A DNA stretch of 64,000 bases, taken from contig MBPM02000113.1 in assembly GCA_001695595.3 (NCBI GenBank), positions 120,467 to 184,466 on the forward strand, read 5' to 3'. Positions 55,724 through 64,000 of this stretch are shown here, piece after piece. The stretch is from Plasmopara viticola. Its lineage: Eukaryota; Oomycota; Peronosporomycetes; Peronosporales; Peronosporaceae. A model generated the notes under the pieces. That model did not search any database and was not told where the DNA came from. It saw only the letters and a list, made by a program, of their open reading frames with translations. How positions within the stretch are numbered: position 1 is the first letter of the stretch; every line of letters begins with the position of its first letter. A program made the translations under genes and the position numbers.

Positions 55724-55796
55724 GTCAGTGTCGTCTAGTGGTTAGGACGCGAGCTTCACACGCTCGAGATCGAGGGTTCGATCCTCTCCTCTGATA
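55724..55796 (+). tRNA. tRNA-Val(CAC) copy 111, A-type
   Basis: T62 wobble only. Confidence 0.84.
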
Positions 55797-56069
55797 TCAT
55801 ATTATCTCTTTTTGACCAAAATGTTCTCTTGCTCCACTTTTCTTTGGTGCGCTGTCATCCCTTTCTTGATGCTTATCACTTCAGCTTGTGTTTCCATTTA
55901 TATATTAGAGCGAACGCTAGCACGACAGATGACACTGCCGCAGAGGCCCAAGCTCGAGCAATACGGTGGTAACAGGCCGGCTTTGATCTGCTCGATAAAA
56001 AAGCCAGCGTACAAGAGACTGATTACGATTAAGAGTTATGTGTTGCCAGGCCATACTATACAATAATCT

Positions 56070-56142
56070 GTCAGTGCTGTCTAGTGGTCAGGACGCGAGC
56101 TTTACACGCTCGAGATCGAGGATTTGATCCCCTCCTCTGATA
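56070..56142 (+). tRNA. tRNA-Val(TAC) copy 112, A-type
   Basis: UAC A form with C56 to T. Confidence 0.65.
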
Positions 56143-56413
56143 TCATATTATCTCTTATTGACCAAAATGTTCTCTTGCTCCACTTTTTTTTGGTGCGCTG
56201 TCATTCCTTTTTTGATGCTTACCACTTCAGCTTGTGTTTCCATTTATATATTAGAGCGAACGCTAGCACGACAGATGACACTGCCGTAGTGGCCCAAGCT
56301 TGCAATACGGTGGAATTAGGCCGGCTTTGATCGGCTCAATATAAAAGCCAGCGTACAAGAGACTGATTACAATTTAGAATTATGTGTTGCCAGGCCATAC
56401 TATACAATAATCT

Positions 56414-56489
56414 GTCAGTGTCGTCTAGTGGTTAGGACGCGAGCTTCACACGCTCGAGATCGAGGGTTTTTCGATCCCCTCCTCTGATA
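56414..56489 (+). pseudogene. tRNA-Val(CAC) copy 113, A-type, T-loop insertion
   Basis: 76 nt: three extra T bases (GGGTTTTTCGATC) disrupt the T loop and box B. The T5 run could also terminate Pol III inside the gene. Confidence 0.75.
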
Positions 56490-56763
56490 TCATATTATTT
56501 CTTTTTGACCAAAATGTTCTCTTGCTCCACTTTTCTTTGGTGCGCTGTCATCTCTTTCTTGATGCTTATCACTTCAGCTTGTGTTTCCATTTATATATTA
56601 GAGCGAACGCTAGCACGACAGATGACACTGCCGCAGTGGCCCAAGATCGAGCAATACGGTGGTACTAGGCCGGCTTTGATCTGCTCAATATAAAAGCCAG
56701 CGTACAAGAGATTGATTACGAATAAGAGTTATGTGTTGCCAGGATTATACTTTACAATAATCT

Positions 56764-56836
56764 GTCAGTGTCGTCTAGTGGTTAGGACGGGAGCTTCACA
56801 CGCTCGAGATCGAGGGTTCGATCCCCTTCACTGATA
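56764..56836 (+). tRNA. tRNA-Val(CAC) copy 114, B-type
   Basis: G27-G43 mismatch; T stem CCCTT. Confidence 0.77.
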
Positions 56837-57105
56837 TCAATTTATTTTTATCGACAATATAGTACTCTTGTTTCACATTTCTTGCTCCTCAGATTTTTAA
56901 TTTATTACGGATCAGCAGAGGACATTTGTCTGAATTAATTTGATATTGCAATAGCTGACAATCAAGACGACAACATCACGGTCGATCATGCTCGAGCAAT
57001 AATAAGGCTGTCGGTGTTATCAAGCGAGCTCAAAATGTAGCCTTTGTACACGCCATTGGCAGATATACGAGTTATATGTCGTGAGGCCATTGCATAAATC
57101 ATTCT

Positions 57106-57178
57106 GTCAGTGTCGTCTAGTGGTTAGGACGCGAGCTTCACACGCTCGAGATCGAGGGTTCGATCCCCTCCTCTGATA
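57106..57178 (+). tRNA. tRNA-Val(CAC) copy 115, A-type
   Basis: Main CAC form. Confidence 0.87.
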
Positions 57179-57451
57179 TCATATTATTTCTTTTTGACCA
57201 AAATGTTCTCTTGCTCCACTTTTCTTTGGTGCGCTGTCTTCTTTAAGTTGATGTTAATCACTTCAGCTTGTGTTTCCATTTATATATTAGAGCGAACGCT
57301 AGCACGACAGATGACACTGCCGCAGTGGCCCAAGCTTGAGCAATATGGTGGTACTAAGCCGGCTTTGATCTGCTCGATATAAAAGCCAGCGTACAAGAGA
57401 CTGATTACGATTAAGAGTTATGTGTTGCCAAGCCATACTACACAAGAACCT

Positions 57452-57524
57452 GTCAGTGTCGTCTAGTGGTTAGGACGCGAGTTTTACACGCTCGAGATCG
57501 AGGGTTCGATCCCCTCCACTGATA
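57452..57524 (+). tRNA. tRNA-Val(TAC) copy 116, B-type
   Basis: Clean UAC B form. Confidence 0.92.
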
Positions 57525-57798
57525 ACAATTTATTTTTATCGACAATATCGTACTCTTGTTTCACATTTCTTGCTCCTCAGATTTCTTTAATTTATTACGG
57601 ATGAGTAGAGGACGCGTTTGTGTAAATTAATTTGATATTGCAATAGCTGACAATCAAGACGACGCTGTCACGGTCGATCATGCTCGAGCAATAATAAGGC
57701 TGTCGGTGTTATCAAGCGAGCTCAAAATGTAGCCTTTGTACACGCCATTGGGCAGATATACGAGTTATATGTCGTGAGGCCATTGCATAAATCATTCT

Positions 57799-57863
57799 GT
57801 CAGTGTCGTCTAGTGGTTAGGACGCGAGCTTCACACGCTCGAGAGCGATCCCCTCCTCTGATA
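57799..57863 (+). pseudogene. tRNA-Val(CAC) copy 117, T arm deleted (lineage 2)
   Basis: 65 nt. Confidence 0.85.
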
Positions 57864-58131
57864 TCATATATTTCTTTTTGACCAAAATGTTCTCTTGCTC
57901 CACTTTTCTTTGGTACGCTGTCTCTCTTTCTTGATGCTTATCACTTCAGCTTGTGTTTCCATTTATATATTAGAGCGAACGCTAGCACGACAGATGACAC
58001 TGCCGCAGTGGCCCAAGCTCGAGCAATACGGTGATACAGGCCGGCTTTGATCTGCTCGATATAAAAGCCAGCGTACAAGAGACTGATTACGAATGATAAT
58101 TATGTGTTGCCAGCCATACTATACAATAATT

Positions 58132-58196
58132 GTCAGTGTCGTCTAGTGGTTAGGACGCGAGCTTCACACGCTCGAGAGCGATCCCCTCCTCTGATA
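58132..58196 (+). pseudogene. tRNA-Val(CAC) copy 118, T arm deleted (lineage 2)
   Basis: 65 nt, the last deleted copy in the window. Confidence 0.85.
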
Positions 58197-58469
58197 TCAT
58201 ATTATTTCTTTTTGACCAAAATGTTCTCTTGCTCCACTTTTCTTTGGTGCGCTGTCTTCTTTAAGTTGATGTTAATCACTTCAGCTTGTGTTTCCATTTA
58301 TATATTAGAGCGAACGCTAGCACGACAGATGACACTGCCGCAGTGGCCCAAGCTTGAGCAATATGGTGGTACTAAGCCGGCTTTGATCTGCTCGATATAA
58401 AAGCCAGCGTACAAGAGACTGATTACGATTAAGAGTTATGTGTTGCCAAGCCATACTACACAAGAACCT

Positions 58470-58542
58470 GTCAGTGTCGTCTAGTGGTTAGGACGCGAGT
58501 TTTACACGCTCGAGATCGAGGGTTCGATCCCCTCCACTGATA
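58470..58542 (+). tRNA. tRNA-Val(TAC) copy 119, B-type
   Basis: Clean UAC B form. Confidence 0.92.
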
Positions 58543-58809
58543 ACAATTTATTTTTATCGACAATATCGTACTCTTGTTTCACATTTCTTGCCTCCTCAGA
58601 TTCCTTTAATTTATTACGGATGAGTATAGGACGCGTTTGTGTAAATTAATTTGATATTGCAATAGCTGAAATCAAGACGACGCTGTCACGGTCGATCATG
58701 CTCGAGCAATAATAAGGCTGTCGGTGTTATCAAGCGAGCTCAAAATGAGCCTTTGTACACGCCATTGGGCAGATATACGAGTTATATGTCGTGAGGCCAT
58801 TGCCATTCT

Positions 58810-58882
58810 GTCAGTGTCGTCTAGTGGTTAGGACGCGAGCTTCACACGCTCGAGATCGAGGGTTCGATCCCCTCCTCTGATA
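58810..58882 (+). tRNA. tRNA-Val(CAC) copy 120, A-type
   Basis: Main CAC form; the preceding spacer B lacks a few bases just upstream. Confidence 0.86.
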
Positions 58883-59155
58883 TCATATTATTTCTTTTTG
58901 ACCAAAATGTTCTCTTGCTCCACTTTTCTTTGGTGCGCTGTCTTCTTTAAGTTGATGTTAATCACTTCAGCTTGTGTTTCCATTTATATATTAGAGCGAA
59001 CGCTAGCACGACAGATGACACTGCCGCAGTGGCCCAAGCTTGAGCAATATGGTGGTACTAAGCCGGCTTTGATCTGCTCGATATAAAAGCCAGCGTACAA
59101 GAGACTGATTACGATTAAGAGTTATGTGTTGCCAAGCCATACTATACAAGAACCT

Positions 59156-59228
59156 GTCAGTGTCGTCTAGTGGTTAGGACGCGAGTTTTACACGCTCGAG
59201 ATCGAGGGTTCGATCCCCTCCACTGATA
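59156..59228 (+). tRNA. tRNA-Val(TAC) copy 121, B-type
   Basis: Clean UAC B form. Confidence 0.92.
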
Positions 59229-59493
59229 ACAATTTATTTTTATCGACAATATCGTACTCTTGTTTCACATTTTCTTGCTCCTCAGATCCTTTAATTTTTA
59301 CGGATGAGTTGAGAGACGCGTTGTCTAAATCATTTATATTGCAATAGCTGACAATCAAGACGACGCTGTCACGGTCGATCATGCTCGGCATAATAAGGCT
59401 GTCGGTGTTATCAAGCGAGCTCAAAATGTAGCCTTTGTACAGCATTGGCAGATATACGAGTTATATGTCGTGAGGCCATTGCATAAATCTTCT

Positions 59494-59565
59494 GTCAGTG
59501 TCGTCTAGTGGTTAGGACGCGAGCTTCACACGCTCGAGATCGAGGTTCGATCCCCTCCTCTGATA
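59494..59565 (+). tRNA. tRNA-Val(CAC) copy 122, A-type
   Basis: 72 nt: one G missing in the T stem, within a stretch rich in single-base deletions. Confidence 0.65.
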
Positions 59566-59822
59566 CATATTATTTCTTTTTGACCAAATGTCTCTTGCTC
59601 ACTTTTCTTTGGTCGTGTCCTTTAAGTTGATGTTAATCACTTCAGCTTGTGTTTCCATTATATATATTAGAGCGAAGCTAGCACGACAGATGACACTGCG
59701 TCACGGTCAAGCTGAGCAATATGGTGGTATAAGCCGGCTTTGATCTGCTCGATATAAAAGCCAGCGTACAAGAGACTGATTACGATTAGAGTTATGTGTT
59801 GCAAGCCACTATACAAGAACCT

Positions 59823-59895
59823 GTCAGTGTCGTCTAGTGGTTAGGACGCGAGCTTCACACGCTCGAGATCGAGGGTTCGATCCCCTCCTCTGATA
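59823..59895 (+). tRNA. tRNA-Val(CAC) copy 123, A-type
   Basis: Main CAC form. Confidence 0.87.
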
Positions 59896-60166
59896 TCATA
59901 TTATTTCTTTTTGACCAAAATTTCTCTTGCTCCACTTTTCTTTGGTGCGCTGTCTTCTTTAAGTTGATGTTAATCACTTCAGCTTGTGTTTCCATTTATA
60001 TATTGAGCGAACGCTAGCACGACAGATGACACTGCCGCAGTGGCCCAAGCTTGAGCAATATGGTGGTACTAAGCCGGCTTTGATCTGCTCGATATAAAAG
60101 CCAGCGTACAAGAGACTGATTACGATTAAGAGTTATGTGTTGCCAAGCCATACTATACAAGAACCT

Positions 60167-60239
60167 GTCAGTGTCGTCTAGTGGTTAGGACGCGAGTTTT
60201 ACACGCTCGAGATCGAGGGTTCGATCCCCTCCACTGATA
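60167..60239 (+). tRNA. tRNA-Val(TAC) copy 124, B-type
   Basis: Clean UAC B form; first of three consecutive B units, the only such run in the window. Confidence 0.92.
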
Positions 60240-60510
60240 ACAATTTATTTTTATCGACAATATCGTACTCTTGTTTCACATTTCTTGCTCCTCAGATTCC
60301 TTTATTTATTACGGATGAGTATAGGACGCGTTTGTGTAAATTAATTTGATATTGCAATAGCTGAAATCAAGACGACGCTGTCACGGTCGATCATGCTCGA
60401 GCAATAATAAGGCTGTCGGTGTTATCAAGCGAGCTCAAAATGAGCCTTTGTAAACGCCATTGGGCAGATATACGAGTTATATGTCGTGAGGCCATTGCAT
60501 AAACCATTCT

Positions 60511-60584
60511 GTCAGTGTCGTCTAGTGGTTAGGACGCGAGTTTTACCACGCTCGAGATCGAGGGTTCGATCCCCTCCACTGATA
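60511..60584 (+). tRNA. tRNA-Val(TAC) copy 125, B-type
   Basis: 74 nt: an extra C in the anticodon loop (TTTACCAC). Possibly a sequence error. Confidence 0.65.
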
Positions 60585-60847
60585 ACAATTTATTTTATCG
60601 ACAATATCGTACTCTTTTTCACATTTCTTGCTCCTCAGATTCCTTCAATTTAATACTATGAGTAGGACGCGTTTGTGTAAATTAATTTAATATTGCAATA
60701 GCTAAATCAAGACACGCTGTCACGGTCGATCATGCTCGAGCAATAATAAGGCTGTCGGTGTTTATCAGCGAGCTCAAAATGAGCCTTGTAACGCCATTGG
60801 CAAAGATATACGAGTTATATGTCGTGAGGCCATTGCATAAACATTCT

Positions 60848-60919
60848 GTCAGTGTCGTCTAGTGGTTAGGACGCGAGTTTTACACGCTCGAGATCGAGGT
60901 TCGATCCCCTCCACTGATA
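60848..60919 (+). tRNA. tRNA-Val(TAC) copy 126, B-type
   Basis: 72 nt: one G missing in the T stem. Confidence 0.7.
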
Positions 60920-61192
60920 ACAATTTATTTTTATCGACAATATCGTACTCTTGTTTCACATTTCTTGCTCCTCAGATTCCTTCAATTTATTACGGATGAG
61001 TAGAGAACGCGTTTGTCTAAATTAATTTAATATTGCAATAGCTGAAATCAAGACGACGCTGTCACGGTCGATCATGCTCGAGCAATAATAAGGCTGTCGG
61101 TGTTATCAAGCGAGCTCAAAATGTAGCCTTTGTACACGCCATTGGGCAGATATACGAGTTATATGTCGTGAGGCCATTGCATAAACCATTCT

Positions 61193-61265
61193 GTCAGTGT
61201 CGTCTAGTGGTTAGGACGCGAGCTTCACACGCTCGAGATCGAGGGTTCGATCCCCTCCTCTGATA
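61193..61265 (+). tRNA. tRNA-Val(CAC) copy 127, A-type
   Basis: Main CAC form. Confidence 0.87.
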
Positions 61266-61538
61266 TCATATTATTTCTTTTTGACCAAAATGTTCTCTTG
61301 CTCCACTTTTCTTTGGTGCGCTGTCTTCTTTAAGTTGATGTTAATCACTTCAGCTTGTGTTTCCATTTATATATTAGAGCGAACGCTAGCACGACAGATG
61401 ACACTGCCGCAGTGGCCCAAGCTTGAGCAATATGGTGGTACTAAGCCGGCTTTGATCTGCTCGATATAAAAGCCAGCGTACAAGAGACTGATTACGATTA
61501 AGAGTTATGTGTTGCCAAGCCATACTATACAAGAACCT

Positions 61539-61611
61539 GTCAGTGTCGTCTAGTGGTTAGGACGCGAGCTTCACACGCTCGAGATCGAGGGTTCGATCCC
61601 CTCCTCTGATA
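61539..61611 (+). tRNA. tRNA-Val(CAC) copy 128, A-type
   Basis: Main CAC form. Confidence 0.87.
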
Positions 61612-61876
61612 TCATATTTTTCTTATTGACAAATGTTCTCTTGCTCCACTTTTCTTTGGTGCGCTGTCTTCTTTAAGTTGATGTTAATCACTTCAGCTTG
61701 TGTTTCCATTATATATTAGAGCAACGCTAGCACGACAGATGACACTGCCGCAGTGCCCAAGCTTGAGCAATATGGTGTCTAAGCCGGCTTTGATCTGCTC
61801 GATATAAAAGCAGCGTACAAGAGACTGATTACGATTAAGAGTTATAGTGTTGCCAAGCCATACTATACAATAACCT

Positions 61877-61949
61877 GTCAGTGTCGTCTAGTGGTTAGGA
61901 CGCGAGCTTCACACGCTCGAGATCGAGGGTTCGATCCCCTCCACTGATA
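61877..61949 (+). tRNA. tRNA-Val(CAC) copy 129, B-type
   Basis: Main CAC body with CACTGAT: the only CAC copy here with every stem position paired and every loop standard. Followed by TTTATTTTAATC rather than a long T-run. Confidence 0.94.
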
Positions 61950-62215
61950 ACAATTTATTTTAATCGACAATATCGTACTCTTTTTCACATTTCTTGCTCC
62001 TCAGATTCCTTTAATTTATTACGGATGTATAGGACGCTTTGTGTAAATTAATTTGATATTGCAATAGCTGAAATCAAGACGACGCTGTCACGTCGATCAT
62101 GCTCGAGCAATAATAAGGCTGTCGGTGTTATCAAGCGAGCTCAAAATGAGCCTTTGTACACGCCATTGGGCAGATATACGAGTTATATGTCGTGAGGCCA
62201 TTGCATAATCATTCT

Positions 62216-62286
62216 GTCAGTGTCGTCTAGTGGTTAGGACGCGAGCTTCACACGCTCGAGATCGAGGTTCGATCCCTCCTCTGATA
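62216..62286 (+). tRNA. tRNA-Val(CAC) copy 130, A-type
   Basis: 71 nt: single-base losses on both sides of the T arm. Confidence 0.6.
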
Positions 62287-62556
62287 TCATTTATTTCTTT
62301 TGACCAAAATGTTCTCTTGCTCCACTTTTCTTTGGTGCCTGTCTTCTTTAAGTTGATGTTAATCACTTCAGCTTGTGTTTCCATTTATATATTAGAGCGA
62401 ACGCTAGCACGACAGATGACACTGCCGCAGTGGCCCAAGCTTGAGCAATATGGTGGTACTAAGCCGGCTTTGATCTGCTCGATATAAAAGCCAGCGTACA
62501 AGAGACTGATTACGATTAAGAGTTATGTGTTGCCAAGCCATACTATACAAGAACCT

Positions 62557-62629
62557 GTCAGTGTCGTCTAGTGGTTAGGACGCGAGTTTTACACGCTCGA
62601 GATCGAGGGTTCGATCCCCTCCACTGATA
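62557..62629 (+). tRNA. tRNA-Val(TAC) copy 131, B-type
   Basis: Clean UAC B form. Confidence 0.92.
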
Positions 62630-62896
62630 ACAATTTTTTTTATCGACAATATCGTACTCTTGTTCACATTCTTGCTCCTCAGATTCCTTTAATTTATTAC
62701 GGATGAGTAGAGACGCGTTGTGAATTAATTTGATATTGCAATAGCTGACAATCAAGACGACGCTGTCACGGTCGATCATGCTCGAGCAATAATAAGGCTG
62801 TCGTGTTTATCAAGCGAGCTCAAAATGTAGCCTTTGTACACGCCATTGGGCAGATATACGAGTTATATGTCGTGAGGCCATTGCATAAATCATTCT

Positions 62897-62969
62897 GTCA
62901 GTGTCGTCTAGTGGTTAGGACGCGAGCTTCACACGCTCGAGATCGAGGGTTCGATCCCCTCCTCTGATA
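62897..62969 (+). tRNA. tRNA-Val(CAC) copy 132, A-type
   Basis: Main CAC form. Confidence 0.87.
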
Positions 62970-63239
62970 TCATATTATTTCTTTTGACCAAAATGTTCTC
63001 TTGCTCCACTTTTCTTGGTGCGCTGTTCTTCTTTAAGTTGATGTTAATCACTTCAGCTTGTGTTTCCATTTATATATTAGAGCGAACGCTAGCACGACAG
63101 ATGACACTGCACGCAGTGGCCCAAGCTGAGCAATATGGTAGGTACTAAGCCGGCTTTGATCTGCTCGATATAAAAGCCAGCGTACAAGAGACTGATTACG
63201 ATTAAGAGTTATGTGTGCAAGCCATACTATACAAAACCT

Positions 63240-63312
63240 GTCAGTGTCGTCTAGTGGTTAGGACGCGAGCTTCACACGCTCGAGATCGAGGGTTCGATCC
63301 CCTCCTCTGATA
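63240..63312 (+). tRNA. tRNA-Val(CAC) copy 133, A-type
   Basis: Main CAC form. Confidence 0.87.
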
Positions 63313-63585
63313 TCATATTATTTCTTATTGACCAAAATGTTCTCTTGCTCCACTTTTCTTTGGTGCGCTGTCTTCTTTAAGTTGATGTTAATCACTTCAG
63401 CTTGTGTTTCCATTTATATATTAGAGCGAACGCTAGCACGACAGATGACACTGCCGCAGTGGCCCAAGCTTGAGCAATATGGTGGTACTAAGCCGGCTTT
63501 GATCTGCTCGATATAAAAGCCAGCGTACAAGAGACTGATTACGATTAAGAGTTATGTGTTGCCAAGCCATACTATACAAGAACCT

Positions 63586-63657
63586 GTCAGTGTCGTCTAG
63601 TGGTTAGGACGCGAGTTTTACACGCTCGAGATCGAGGTTCGATCCCCTCCACTGATA
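63586..63657 (+). tRNA. tRNA-Val(TAC) copy 134, B-type
   Basis: 72 nt: one G missing in the T stem. Confidence 0.7.
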
Positions 63658-63928
63658 ACAATTTATTTTATCGACAATATCGTACTCTTGTTTCACATTT
63701 CTTGCTCCTCAGATTCCTTTAATTTATTACGGATGATAGAGGACGCGTTTGTGTAAATTAATTTGATATTGCAATAGCTGACAATCAAGACGACGCTGTC
63801 ACGGTCGATCATGCTCGAGCAATAATAAGGCTGTCGGTGTTATCAAGCGAGCTCAAAATGAGCCTTTGTACACGCCATTGGGCAGATATACGAGTTATAT
63901 GTCGTGAGGCCATTGCATAAATCATTCT

Positions 63929-64000
63929 GTCAGTGTCGTCTAGTGGTTAGGACGCGAGCTTACACGCTCGAGATCGAGGGTTCGATCCCCTCCTCTGATA
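63929..64000 (+). tRNA. tRNA-Val copy 135, A-type, at window edge
   Basis: 72 nt: the anticodon loop is one base short (TTACAC), so CAC or TAC cannot be decided; the TC/GGTTA context suggests CAC. The gene ends at the last base of the window. Confidence 0.6.

Larger units (their letters stand above)
52366..58196 (+). repeat. Duplicated 3.78-kb and 3.09-kb blocks
   Basis: Copies 101-107 recur as copies 112-118 at offsets of 3,777-3,786 bp. Copies 99-101 also recur as copies 108-110 at about 3,093 bp. The overlap implies at least two successive block duplications. Confidence 0.8.
17136..64000 (+). repeat. Tandem mega-array of tRNA-Val genes, about 345-bp units
   Basis: 135 plus-strand tRNA-Val copies (17765-64000) plus two minus-strand ones, with no foreign insertion. 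Anticodon identity follows from the perfect 5-bp stem CGAGC/GCTCG around TTCACAC (CAC) or TTTACAC (TAC). Box B (GGTTCGATCCC) matches consensus in most copies; box A (TCGTCTAGTGG) differs at one conserved base. G1 faces T72 in nearly all copies. 107 copies are 73 nt, 12 lack the T arm, and 16 have other length changes. The array runs off the right edge. Inference: unequal exchange and conversion maintain it. Whether most copies are transcribed is unknown. Confidence 0.95.

Noticed and set aside
18208..63516. A recurring 62-codon open frame in spacer A (starting MTKMFSCSTF, with a hydrophobic stretch), present in dozens of units
   Set aside because: It starts in the Pol III terminator T-run and many copies are frameshifted by T-tract length changes. 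Differences between copies show no visible bias to synonymous sites. Its recurrence follows from tandem duplication of the DNA, not from coding selection.
17136..64000. A CRISPR-like array
   Set aside because: The period (345 bp), tRNA repeats, homologous spacers and eukaryotic context all exclude it.
17136..64000. tRNA-derived SINEs
   Set aside because: Units are strictly tandem, same strand and constant in spacing, without A-rich tails or target-site duplications. This is an array, not dispersed retroposons.
17765..64000. Reading the anticodon one base over, or assigning glutamate because of the Glu-like D arm
   Set aside because: Only CGAGC/GCTCG gives a 5-bp anticodon stem, which fixes CAC or TAC. 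A shifted stem pairs poorly.

Overview
The window looks like nuclear DNA of an oomycete, most likely Phytophthora or a downy mildew. The evidence is indirect: a 71-nt intron, a match to the oomycete Inr+FPR core promoter upstream of one gene, decayed Ty3/gypsy sequence and sparse short genes. No taxon-specific marker is present, so the assignment is an inference.

Layout. 1-4.6 kb: no supportable gene. 4.6-7.0 kb: a heavily decayed tandem array whose units still show tRNA-Val D-arm, anticodon-arm and 3'-end blocks plus spacer blocks. It is a fossil of the live array further right. 7.0-8.9 kb: unassigned sequence with a perfect 27-bp hairpin. 8.9-9.7 kb: a two-exon family-16 (METTL21-like) methyltransferase gene, with a broken inverted copy of its first exon at 10.1-10.3 kb. 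11.7-12.2 kb: an intact phenolic acid decarboxylase gene with the core promoter match. 12.7-13.9 kb (minus): an ankyrin-repeat pseudogene. 13.9-16.5 kb: nothing recognised. 16.5-17.1 kb (minus): a Ty3/gypsy integrase relic that abuts the array.

17,136-64,000, continuing past the window edge: one uninterrupted tandem array of tRNA-Val genes. I count 135 plus-strand copies between 17,765 and 64,000, mean period about 345 bp (73-nt tRNA plus about 272-bp spacer), after one full and one truncated minus-strand copy at the head. About two thirds have anticodon CAC and one third TAC (UAC). Two unit types exist. A-type (100 copies) has 3' acceptor strand CTCTGAT or a close variant, a T6-T67 mismatch, and is always followed by spacer A. 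B-type (35 copies) has CACTGAT or a close variant, a paired position 6-67, and is always followed by spacer B. Each tRNA is followed within about 20 nt by a T-run suited to RNA polymerase III termination. Twelve copies lack the T arm through an 8-bp deletion. Multi-unit blocks of about 1.4, 3.8 and 5.2 kb are themselves duplicated, as expected from unequal exchange.

Numbering used below: positions in a tRNA follow the standard scheme. The 'main CAC form' has acceptor 5' strand GTCAGTG, bases 8-9 TC, D arm GTCT-AGTGGTTA-GGAC, anticodon arm CGAGC-TTCACAC-GCTCG, variable loop AGATC, T arm GAGGG-TTCGATC-CCCTC and A73. The 'UAC A form' has bases 8-9 CT, D loop AGTGGTCA, loop TTTACAC and T stem GAGGA (A53-C61 mismatch). 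The 'UAC B form' has anticodon stem CGAGT (T31-G39 wobble), loop TTTACAC and an intact GAGGG T stem.
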